A stretch of DNA of 64,000 bases from Apibacter sp. B3706 (lineage in GTDB: Bacteria; Bacteroidota; Bacteroidia; Flavobacteriales; Weeksellaceae), in the NCBI RefSeq assembly GCF_011082725.1, contig NZ_CP049715.1, positions 310,001-374,000 of the forward strand. The letters run 5' to 3'. The stretch's first letter is position 1. Each line of letters begins with the position of its first letter. This document shows positions 1 to 7,754 of the stretch, piece by piece. A model generated the notes under the pieces. The model made no database searches. It had not been told where the DNA came from and saw nothing but the letters and a program-made list of their open reading frames with translations. Made by a program: the position numbers and the translations under genes.

Positions 1-616
1 TTTTTAAAAATAACTCTTTTAACTTAATTTGATAATAACTGTGACCGAATACTCCCGTATCTTTAATTTCAATTAATTCATTTATAACGGTAAGCATATT
101 GAAATCTATCGGTAAAACTATTTCGTTGAAATCAGAATGAGTATTCCGTTGAATATCTTTACAAAAAAAACTATCCGAAAACCACTTTTCATCTTTTAAG
201 ATTGAAAAAATAAAAGGTTTAGATATAAAAATACTAATAGAATAAAATGTCTTTTCATAAGGATCTATCTTAATTTTTATATTATTTTTATTTTGATAAG
301 TCATTTGTAAAATACCGGGCTTAATATTATAAATGGTTTTATTTATAGAAGATTCAATAGTTGCTTTTCCTTGTAATAATAATGATACTTGAATGTAATC
401 CTTTTCAATATTTAATGTTTGAATACAATTATGCACTACAGTAAATTTTTGAATAAGAATACATAAACCACCGGTATATATACTTTTTTGAATACCACTG
501 GCAAAATGTGTTTTAAAATGGTTTGTCTTAGTAATTATAGGTGAATTAATATTTAATCTGTCTTCCAATTCAATAGTCAATAAAAGATCTTGATTTATTT
601 CCGAATAAATATTCAT
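1..616 (-). CDS. AraC-family transcriptional regulator, N-terminal part (cut by window edge)
   Basis: This open frame starts at an ATG at 614-616 on the minus strand and runs off the left edge, so about 205 residues are visible. I read it by translating the reverse complement. The visible part has no recognisable DNA-binding helices. It looks like the ligand-sensing N-terminal half of Flavobacterial AraC-type regulators that sit beside siderophore or haem receptors: a beta-rich sensor region, then a helical linker ending in YYQIKLKELFLK, which normally leads into the AraC double HTH. It lies divergent to the TonB receptor at 755 with 138 bp between the start codons. Regulation of that receptor is inference from position. 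The AraC assignment rests on the linker motif and context because the HTH lies outside the window. Confidence 0.7.
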   Translation of the reverse strand, partial: MNIYSEINQDLLLTIELEDRLNINSPIITKTNHFKTHFASGIQKSIYTGGLCILIQKFTVVHNCIQTLNIEKDYIQVSLLLQGKATIESSINKTIYNIKPGILQMTYQNKNNIKIKIDPYEKTFYSISIFISKPFIFSILKDEKWFSDSFFCKDIQRNTHSDFNEIVLPIDFNMLTVINELIEIKDTGVFGHSYYQIKLKELFLK

Positions 617-692
617 AATACTGTTTATATTATTTTTTATACCAAATATGATATTATTATATGATTATTTAATTATACTTTCGCAAATAATA

Positions 693-705
693 TTTATTTA
701 GTCTA
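693..705. promoter_or_regulatory. Shared 13-mer, candidate operator upstream of the TonB receptor
   Basis: The sequence TTTATTTAGTCTA lies 50 bp before the receptor start at 755. The same 13 bases recur at 5720-5732, 60 bp before the ankyrin gene that opens the redox operon. A -7-like TACTTTCG (one mismatch to TAnnTTTG) lies at 676-683. The likeliest role is a binding site that co-regulates both transcription units, possibly for the divergent AraC protein. This is inference. In such AT-rich DNA a 13-base match is suggestive, but the GTC core makes chance less likely. Confidence 0.35.
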
Positions 706-754
706 AACAAAAATAAGAAATAAAAAATTGTTGTGGTCTTAAACTTACTGCTCC

Positions 755-3142
755 ATGAAAGTAATTATCAATATTCTAATTATATGCTCATTTTCAACCT
801 GTTTATACTCTCAAATGGCAGTAGTAGAAGGAATAGTTACCTTTAATAACCAAAACCAAGTGTTGGAAAATTGTTCTGTTCAGGTAGATAATATAGATTA
901 TATAACTAAAACCGATCAAAAAGGATATTATAAGATAATTCTTCCGGAGGGAAACTATGGGTTAACGTTTTCAAATCCTAAATTTGACACCCAACGTATT
1001 CCTGTTTATTTAAAAAAAGGAGAAAAGAAGAATATATCGATTAAACTTAAACCTATAACCTATACCGATATTGATAACGTTGTAATTATCGGAAAATCGG
1101 CCTTACAAAAAACTAAAGAAACCCCGTATAATGTAACTGTTTTAGATGCTAAATCATTTTATAATAGCTCATTAGATTTAGCTCATATGCTTGAAAAAGC
1201 ACCCGGAGTTAAAATAAGAGAAGCCGGAGGGGTAGGTTCGGATCTGTCAATTTCATTAAATGGTTTTACGGGAAAACATGTTAAATTATTCATGGATGGT
1301 GTTCCTATGCAGGGTTTCGGTTCTGCTTTTCAATTAAACAATATTCCGGTAAATATAGCGGATCGAATTGAGATATATAAAGGAGTGGTACCTATTGAAT
1401 TTGGTACTGATGCAATTGGTGGAGTGATCAACATTGTGACGGCGCAAAGTACTAAAACCTATATGGATTTATCGTATTCTTCCGGTTCATTCAATACCTA
1501 CCGAACCGATTTAAATATGGGGCATACCTCAAAATCAGGATTTACGATTCTACTCAATGCTTTTCAAAATTATTCAGATAATAATTACAAAGTAAAGACT
1601 TCTATATTGGATTTGAAAACAAATGTCTTTTCATCCGAAAAATTTTGGGTCAAAAGATTTCATGGAAAATATCACAATGAAACAGGTATTTTAAAATTAG
1701 GCTTTATTAAGAAACGATGGGCAGATAAATTTCTAATAGGGATTACATTAGGACAAGAATTTTCCGATATACAAAATGCCAATTTAATGGAAATTGTTTA
1801 CGGAATGAAAAAACGAATGGGTACAACTGTTATGCCTTCTTTAGTTTACGGAAAAAATAATTTTTTGATCAATAAATTAAATGTTAAAATCACAGCAAAT
1901 TATAATAGAAATTATAATAAAAATACGGACACGGCAGCCAGACAATACAATTGGTTAGGAGATTATGTACCCAAAAAAACTAGAGGTGAAGGCATTTATT
2001 CTCTTTCAAAATTTTATAATGATAACTATTCCTCAACAGCAAATTTAACGTATCGATGGAATGATATGCATTCCTTTGCTGTAAATGATGTTCTATCCGG
2101 CTACAAAAGAAAGAAATCCGATCGGGTTTCTATAGTGGAAATCGGTTCCGTGCGCGATACTATGAGAAGAACCAATTTGAAAAATATTTTAGGAGGTTCT
2201 TATAGTTTTAATTATAAAAATATATGGAATGCGAATGTTTTTGGTAAATATTACTATCAAAAAGTGAAAGGTCCTAAAAATATTTCTACTCTGACCAATA
2301 GTACAAAATATATTGAAAACACGGAAAAATTTAACACCAACGGGTATGGCTTAGCCGTCACTTATTTTTTGAAAGATTTTCAGTTTAAGGGATCATTAGA
2401 AAAGGCATACCGTCTGCCCACAGATAATGAACTCTTTGGAGATGAAGTATTAGAATTGGGAAATTCAGTTTTAAAAGCTGAAAATTCCATGAATTACAAT
2501 CTAGGAATCCTTTTAAATAAACAATTTAAAAATAATAATGTTATCTACTTTGATGTCAGTGGTTATATAAGAGATACTAAAGATTATATCCGAAGAATTA
2601 TTGAACAACATTATGGTACAGCAACTTATGTCAACCACGGAAAAGTAAAAAATATTGGAATAGATGCTGAAATAAAATTCTATTACAGAAATAAATTTTC
2701 GTTAGGAGGAAATGTAACCTACCAAAATTTAAGGAATAAAGAGCGATATTCTTCCGTCAGTGGAAACAGGAAAGATATTACCTATAATGACAGAATACCC
2801 AATGTTCCTTATTTTTTCGGAGCAATTGATGCAGCATATTTTATTAACGATCGGGTAAAAAGAAGAAACAATTTAAGTATTGGTTACACATTCAACTTTA
2901 TTGAAAAATTTTATCTTAATTGGGAGAGTTTGGGAAATAAAAAATCGAAATACACTTTACCCCGACAACTATCACATGATCTAATTATAAATTACACTTT
3001 ATACAAAAGTTCATTGAGTGTTTCATTGGAACTTAAAAATATCACCAATGAATTTCTTTATGACAACTACAGTTTACAAAAGCCCGGTAGGGCTTACTAT
3101 ATCAAGCTAAGATATTCATTTTCAAAATCACATAAAAAGTAA
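755..3142 (+). CDS. TonB-dependent outer-membrane receptor (ferric ligand or haem type)
   Basis: At 795 residues this is a typical TonB-dependent receptor. A signal peptide covers about residues 1-19. A carboxypeptidase-regulatory-like beta domain follows (about 22-100, VEGIVTFNNQNQVLENC). The plug spans about 118-228, with the usual MLEKAPGVKIRE, LFMDGVPMQGFG and RIEIYKGVVPIEFGTDAIGGVINIVT-type blocks. A 22-strand-type barrel fills the rest and ends in an aromatic-rich strand. It imports a scarce ligand across the outer membrane using TonB energy. The neighbouring DUF4374 lipoproteins and flavin reductase system point to a ferric siderophore, haem or similar iron source. The substrate itself cannot be read from sequence. 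It is first in a run with 3156 and 4419 (13- and 30-bp gaps). Confidence 0.93.
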   Translation: MKVIINILIICSFSTCLYSQMAVVEGIVTFNNQNQVLENCSVQVDNIDYITKTDQKGYYKIILPEGNYGLTFSNPKFDTQRIPVYLKKGEKKNISIKLKPITYTDIDNVVIIGKSALQKTKETPYNVTVLDAKSFYNSSLDLAHMLEKAPGVKIREAGGVGSDLSISLNGFTGKHVKLFMDGVPMQGFGSAFQLNNIPVNIADRIEIYKGVVPIEFGTDAIGGVINIVTAQSTKTYMDLSYSSGSFNTYRTDLNMGHTSKSGFTILLNAFQNYSDNNYKVKTSILDLKTNVFSSEKFWVKRFHGKYHNETGILKLGFIKKRWADKFLIGITLGQEFSDIQNANLMEIVYGMKKRMGTTVMPSLVYGKNNFLINKLNVKITANYNRNYNKNTDTAARQYNWLGDYVPKKTRGEGIYSLSKFYNDNYSSTANLTYRWNDMHSFAVNDVLSGYKRKKSDRVSIVEIGSVRDTMRRTNLKNILGGSYSFNYKNIWNANVFGKYYYQKVKGPKNISTLTNSTKYIENTEKFNTNGYGLAVTYFLKDFQFKGSLEKAYRLPTDNELFGDEVLELGNSVLKAENSMNYNLGILLNKQFKNNNVIYFDVSGYIRDTKDYIRRIIEQHYGTATYVNHGKVKNIGIDAEIKFYYRNKFSLGGNVTYQNLRNKERYSSVSGNRKDITYNDRIPNVPYFFGAIDAAYFINDRVKRRNNLSIGYTFNFIEKFYLNWESLGNKKSKYTLPRQLSHDLIINYTLYKSSLSVSLELKNITNEFLYDNYSLQKPGRAYYIKLRYSFSKSHKK

Positions 3143-3155
3143 ATAAATCAATAAT

Positions 3156-4388
3156 ATGAGAAATAGATCATTTAAAAGAAAATTCCTTTTAATAGCAGCA
3201 CTATCAGTTTTCATAGTGGGATGCGGAAGCGATGACAATGATAACCTATCAGAAAATCCGGGAACAGATTCTGCTACACAAAAATTTGTTATAGCTGCAA
3301 CTATGGGCAGTTCCAGCTATATGTTAACTTCCGATAATCTGGATATAGGCAGAACCACGCTATCGGGAAATGGCGTGGAAATAGGAAGAGTATTTACACA
3401 TTTTATAAATAACCACTATAAATCATTAGTAGGGCTGGTATACGGACAAGGAGGGGCATACGTTGGATATTGTTTCATTTTGGCTCCAAACGGCAAAATT
3501 CAAAAATTAAAAGGAGATCAGGATATGGGATTTCAAGTAAACAGTTATAATACCGTTGGAAATTTCGGAAATTATATGATTTCTGCACGAGGGTCACAGG
3601 CTTTAGCAGACGGAACGACAGGAGCCATCTTCAGTTTTATAGAACAAGAAGGAACAAATATGTCTATAACCCAAAAAACATTACATACCGATAATATAGT
3701 TGGAAACGGTTATAATCCAACGATTAGCGGAATTGTTGATACCGAAAATGGAGAATTTCTTACCTCAGCCGTTAGTCCCAATGATCCCGATAAAGTGCAT
3801 GTGTTAGCTTTAGACGCAAATTTAAATGTTAAACGAATTTATTCGGATGATAGAATTAGTTACTCTGCGGGAAGATGGCGATCTGCCATGTATTCTCAAA
3901 TAGGAAAAGATGATAACGGAAATACCTATGTATTTTCAGGTTCATACGAAAGCGCTACCACAAAACCAGCGGGTGCGTTATGTATAAAAAAAGGAAGTAC
4001 TGCCTTCGATAAAGATTACTATTTTAATATTGAACAAGCATCAGGGGGCTATCGATTTCGTAAAGTATTTCATATAACAGAAGACTATTTTCTGTTAGAA
4101 TTTTATAACGAATTGGACTATAGCATTATAAGCCCTGCCTCTCAATATGCAATTCTAAAAATGAACACCAAAAATTTTAATTGGCTAAGAGATGGTTTCC
4201 CATCTAAAGAACAAATTACGGCAACGGGATGGCCATTAAGTTATGACGGTAAAATATATCTGCCGGTTACCACATCCAATGAGCAGCCTACCGTATACGT
4301 GATCGATCCTAAAACTACTTCAGCTAAAGCAGGATTAGTGGTTGAAGCAGATGGCATTACGGGATTATCCCTATTAAAAAAACAATAA
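3156..4388 (+). CDS. DUF4374 lipoprotein, copy 1
   Basis: This 410-residue protein has a lipoprotein signal ending FIVGCGSDDNDN, with the lipidated cysteine at residue 23. The acidic S-D-D stretch after the cysteine resembles the signal that sends Bacteroidota lipoproteins to the cell surface. The body is a repeated beta-sheet family (DUF4374) often found beside TonB receptors for iron ligands. It shares the blocks NYM/NYI..., GNTYVFSG, ASGGYRFRKVF and LLEFYNE with the next gene, so the two are tandem paralogues. The family has no proven biochemical role; a surface accessory that binds ligand for the receptor is the usual inference. It starts 13 bp after the receptor stop, so co-transcription is likely. 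Confidence 0.85.
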   Translation: MRNRSFKRKFLLIAALSVFIVGCGSDDNDNLSENPGTDSATQKFVIAATMGSSSYMLTSDNLDIGRTTLSGNGVEIGRVFTHFINNHYKSLVGLVYGQGGAYVGYCFILAPNGKIQKLKGDQDMGFQVNSYNTVGNFGNYMISARGSQALADGTTGAIFSFIEQEGTNMSITQKTLHTDNIVGNGYNPTISGIVDTENGEFLTSAVSPNDPDKVHVLALDANLNVKRIYSDDRISYSAGRWRSAMYSQIGKDDNGNTYVFSGSYESATTKPAGALCIKKGSTAFDKDYYFNIEQASGGYRFRKVFHITEDYFLLEFYNELDYSIISPASQYAILKMNTKNFNWLRDGFPSKEQITATGWPLSYDGKIYLPVTTSNEQPTVYVIDPKTTSAKAGLVVEADGITGLSLLKKQ

Positions 4389-4418
4389 ATTTCAATAAAC
4401 TCTTAAATAAAATATAGT

Positions 4419-5651
4419 ATGAAAAAAACAAATTTTATCCAAAAAGTATTAGTAAGCTTTTTGGCCGGATGCATGACTATATCATGTAGTAGCGATGATG
4501 ATAATACGGTAGCCACACAACCCATTCCTACTAAAGCAGATAAGTTTGTAATAGCTGCTGCTCCCGGGAGTGGAAAATTAGGTACAGGAACTTATTTTTT
4601 GACTGTCAATCATTTAGACAGCGGTAGAGATAGTATTTCAGGAAATTCTAATTCAGTGAAAACAACCAGTTCATTTACACAGATCGTAGTAAACAATGCA
4701 AGCACATTGGTTGGATTTATTTATCCCAACGGATCAGATTTAGGGCAAGGAAAATCAGGATGTAGAGCATTTAAATATGACACAGATGATAAAATGAAAG
4801 AATTGCAAGGAAGTCCGATAATTATTGGTAGATTTTCAGTTACAGGAAATTTTGGAAAATATATTTATGCCATATCCAATAAAGACAACAGCTTCCTGTA
4901 TGAAAGAAATGGAGATAATATTTCCATGATAGATAAACCTATCGATTTAAGTTCGCATTTGATTGATGACAAAAAACCAACCATTACAGGAATTGCAGAC
5001 AGAGGAAATAACGAAATAGCTGCTGCATTTAAATATACAAATTCAGATAATGTTTATGTAGCCTTGATGGATTATAACATGACTATTAAATCAGTCATTA
5101 ACGATTCGCGTCTAAGCTTTTCAGGAGGCCAATGGAAAGGTGCTGTATATTCTCAAATTTGGCCGGATGGATCAGGAAACGTATACGTATTTTCAGGTGC
5201 CGGATCCGGGAATACCACTGCTAAAAAAGCCGGTGCTTTAAAAATTAATAAAGGTTCTCAAACATTCGATTCAAATTATTATTTTGATATTGAAACTGCT
5301 TCAGGAGGATATAAATTCAGAAAAGTTTTTCCGATTACTAAAGATTACTATTTACTTGAATTTTACAATGAAACAACAAGTTCCGGAAACGGTTCCAAAG
5401 CAACACGTTTTGCAGTCGTTAAAATGGAATCTAAATCTTTTAAATGGGTAGAAGGAATTCCGGACTATACCCAAGTGTCAAGTAACGGATGGCCGTTAGC
5501 ATATAAAGGTAAAATATATTTACCATTAAATCCGGTTAGCGGAAATTCAGCCATATATGCCATAGATCCGGTAACGGCAACAGCCAATAAAGGATTTGAA
5601 CTTTCCAATGATAAGGAGCATATTAGAGCGGTCACTTTCTTGAAAAATTAA
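4419..5651 (+). CDS. DUF4374 lipoprotein, copy 2
   Basis: This is the second DUF4374 lipoprotein, also 410 residues, with lipid cysteine 23 in TISCSSDDDN followed by an acidic surface-export-like stretch. It matches copy 1 along its whole length: both have a FVIAA block near residue 43, a GNFGKY/GNFGNY turn, GNVYVFSG and ASGGYKFRKVF. Sequence outside these blocks differs widely, so the duplication is old. It is last in the receptor operon, and a strong hairpin terminator follows at 5680-5706. The ligand is unknown. Two copies may bind different faces or forms of the ligand carried by the receptor; that is inference. Confidence 0.85.
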   Translation: MKKTNFIQKVLVSFLAGCMTISCSSDDDNTVATQPIPTKADKFVIAAAPGSGKLGTGTYFLTVNHLDSGRDSISGNSNSVKTTSSFTQIVVNNASTLVGFIYPNGSDLGQGKSGCRAFKYDTDDKMKELQGSPIIIGRFSVTGNFGKYIYAISNKDNSFLYERNGDNISMIDKPIDLSSHLIDDKKPTITGIADRGNNEIAAAFKYTNSDNVYVALMDYNMTIKSVINDSRLSFSGGQWKGAVYSQIWPDGSGNVYVFSGAGSGNTTAKKAGALKINKGSQTFDSNYYFDIETASGGYKFRKVFPITKDYYLLEFYNETTSSGNGSKATRFAVVKMESKSFKWVEGIPDYTQVSSNGWPLAYKGKIYLPLNPVSGNSAIYAIDPVTATANKGFELSNDKEHIRAVTFLKN

Positions 5652-5679
5652 TTAATTTTACTCAGATAATTTTTTAATA

Positions 5680-5706
5680 AAAGCAGTTGATTTATTCAAC
5701 TGCTTT
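5680..5706 (+). terminator. Hairpin terminator after the receptor/DUF4374 operon
   Basis: An 11-bp perfect stem (AAAGCAGTTGA / TCAACTGCTTT) encloses a short TTTAT loop. T-rich sequence (ATTTTGTTTTTATTT) follows shortly after. It separates the receptor operon from the ankyrin/redox operon, which therefore probably has its own promoter. Confidence 0.75.
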
Positions 5707-5719
5707 AAACTATTTTGTT

Positions 5720-5732
5720 TTTATTTAGTCTA
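5720..5732. promoter_or_regulatory. Shared 13-mer, candidate operator upstream of the ankyrin/redox operon
   Basis: This is the second copy of TTTATTTAGTCTA (first copy at 693-705). It lies just after the terminator and 60 bp before the ankyrin start. The similar distances to the two start codons suggest a shared regulator for receptor and reductase. The role is inferred only from recurrence and position. Confidence 0.35.
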
Positions 5733-5791
5733 TATAAGTATTATTGAAAAAAAATTACTATTATAGTGCTCTCATTTAAAATATAAAAAAA

Positions 5792-7261
5792 ATGAAAAGA
5801 AGTTTCGTAACTCTCCTTTGCATGGCATCCATTTGGATGAATGCTCAAATAAATAATACCTTGTTAGATAATAACTTTTGGAAAAATAAACCCGATTTAC
5901 AAGCAGTTGAAACAGAAATTAAAAAAGGTAATAGTCCGAATGAGTTTAATGATAACAAATTTGACGCTGTTACAGTTGCCATACTAAATGAAGCCCCTTT
6001 AGAAACCATTAAATACCTGTTAAAACAGAAAGGAAATGACATAAATAAATTAACTCATGATAACAGAATTTATTTACATTGGGCAGCTTTAAAAGGAAAC
6101 ACAGAATTAATAAAATTTTTAATCGATAAAAAGAGCAATATCAATTTAGAAGATTCCCACGGACTCACTCCTTTAGTATTTGCAGCAAATGCAGGTCAAA
6201 CCAATGTTGAAATCTATCGCTTGTTTTTTGATGCCGGATTAAATCCTAAGCAAAAATATAAAAACGGGGCAACCATTTTGCTTTTAGCTATTCCCTATGA
6301 TTCTGATCTTCACCTTACCGATTATTTACAATCCAAAGGTCTTTCTTTATCGGATACAGACGATAAAGGAAGCACAGCATTTGATTATGCGGCCAGAAAA
6401 GGCGATATAGAATTATTAAAAAAATTGAAAACAAGAGGGATAAAAAGCACCAACAATGCTCTTTTACTGGCAGCAGAAGCTACACGGAGAACAGCCAATA
6501 CCTTAGATGTTTTTAAATATTTGGTAGAAGATATAAAATTAAATCCTTTAGTCGTTAATGACGATCAACAAACCGTACTTCATATAGTCGCAACAAAACC
6601 TGATCAGGTAGAAATTATCAACTATTTTATTTCTAAAAAGGTTGATCCACAAAAAAAAGATAAAGAAGGAAATACAGCATTTATAAAAAGTGCTTCAGGA
6701 AAAGATATTAAAAATACACAAGTATTTTTACCTTTAGTTAAAAATATCAATGAAGTTAACAATAAGGGAGAAAGTGCTCTAATGTTAGCAGTAAAATCAA
6801 GTACCCCGGAAATGATTGCTTTGTTACTTGCTAATGGAGCTAATATAAATCAGAAAGATAAAAAAGGAAACAGTTTGGTTTATTATCTTATCCAATCTTA
6901 TCATCCTAGAAATAAAAATTTTGATGCAAATTTAGAATTACTAAAAGATAAAGGAGTTGATTTTAATACAAAACAAGAAGAAGGCAATACCCTCTATCAT
7001 TTAGCAGTCGGTAAAAATGATATCAATTTGATTAAAAAAATTTCAGGATTGAAAGTAGACGTTAATACAGCTAATAACGAGGGTATAACTCCTTTACAAA
7101 GAGCCGCAATGATTGCTAAAGACGATACTATTTTGAAATATCTGCTATCTTTAGGTGCAAAAAAAGACCTAAAAACAGAGTTTGGAGAAACAGCCTATGA
7201 TTTAGCAAAAGAAAACAAAATCTTAACTCAAAATAAAGTATCCGTTGATTTCTTAAAATAA
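5792..7261 (+). CDS. Secreted ankyrin-repeat protein
   Basis: This 489-residue protein has a Sec signal peptide (MKRSFVTLLCMASIWMNAQ), so it should act in the periplasm or at the surface. The rest is ankyrin repeats, recognisable from about residue 90 to the end by blocks such as GNTELIKFLIDKKSNINLED, GESALMLAVKSS and GITPLQRAAMIAKDD, with roughly 10-12 repeats of about 33 residues, some degenerate. Ankyrin repeats bind proteins and have no catalytic residues. It is the first gene of a compact operon: DUF2271 starts 6 bp later, then the PepSY reductase and ApbE. A scaffold or docking role for the periplasmic redox proteins is a reasonable inference, not shown by the sequence. Confidence 0.88.
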   Translation: MKRSFVTLLCMASIWMNAQINNTLLDNNFWKNKPDLQAVETEIKKGNSPNEFNDNKFDAVTVAILNEAPLETIKYLLKQKGNDINKLTHDNRIYLHWAALKGNTELIKFLIDKKSNINLEDSHGLTPLVFAANAGQTNVEIYRLFFDAGLNPKQKYKNGATILLLAIPYDSDLHLTDYLQSKGLSLSDTDDKGSTAFDYAARKGDIELLKKLKTRGIKSTNNALLLAAEATRRTANTLDVFKYLVEDIKLNPLVVNDDQQTVLHIVATKPDQVEIINYFISKKVDPQKKDKEGNTAFIKSASGKDIKNTQVFLPLVKNINEVNNKGESALMLAVKSSTPEMIALLLANGANINQKDKKGNSLVYYLIQSYHPRNKNFDANLELLKDKGVDFNTKQEEGNTLYHLAVGKNDINLIKKISGLKVDVNTANNEGITPLQRAAMIAKDDTILKYLLSLGAKKDLKTEFGETAYDLAKENKILTQNKVSVDFLK

Positions 7262-7267
7262 TCTATT

Positions 7268-7750
7268 ATGAAGATGAATATTAAAATAGCAGCTTACAGT
7301 TTACTTCTAATGTTATTGCCTTTTATTGGCCATGCACAGACTCATAAATATAAATGTTTACTTCAAATGAATAATTATATAGGAGAAGGTGCCTACATAG
7401 TAGTATCATTAATTTCTCCGCAAGGTCAATATGAAAAGACATTATACATAATGGGAGAAGATAAAAGATGGTATAATACCTTAAAAGAATGGCATAAATA
7501 CAATTCAAAAAAGAAAACTATAGATGCTAAAACCGGAGCATCCGTAACCGGCGGAGACCGTAGCATAACCACGTTGGAAATTGAAGATTCTAAAATTTAT
7601 AAGGGATATAAACTCCGATTTGAAACTGCTGTTGAAGATCAAAATTATTATGTAAAAGATCTGGAAATCCCTTTAAATTCTCAAGCCTTTACGGGTAAAA
7701 TATCCGGAACGGGATATATAAATTATGTGAGACTAAGTAAGATTCAATAA
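7268..7750 (+). CDS. DUF2271 protein with an FMN-attachment motif
   Basis: This is a 160-residue exported protein (signal peptide to about residue 23, ending GHAQ) of the DUF2271 family. Residues 86-94 read DAKTGASVT. This fits the target motif D-x-x-[S/T]-G-A-[S/T]-x-T, which ApbE enzymes modify with FMN; Ser92 would be the attachment residue by analogy with NqrC and RnfG. An ApbE gene lies two genes downstream in the same operon. The likely role is a periplasmic one- or two-electron carrier that takes electrons from the PepSY reductase (starting 4 bp downstream) and passes them to a periplasmic acceptor. Family and motif are seen directly; flavinylation and the acceptor are inference. Confidence 0.85.
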   Translation: MKMNIKIAAYSLLLMLLPFIGHAQTHKYKCLLQMNNYIGEGAYIVVSLISPQGQYEKTLYIMGEDKRWYNTLKEWHKYNSKKKTIDAKTGASVTGGDRSITTLEIEDSKIYKGYKLRFETAVEDQNYYVKDLEIPLNSQAFTGKISGTGYINYVRLSKIQ

Positions 7751-7754
7751 TTCA

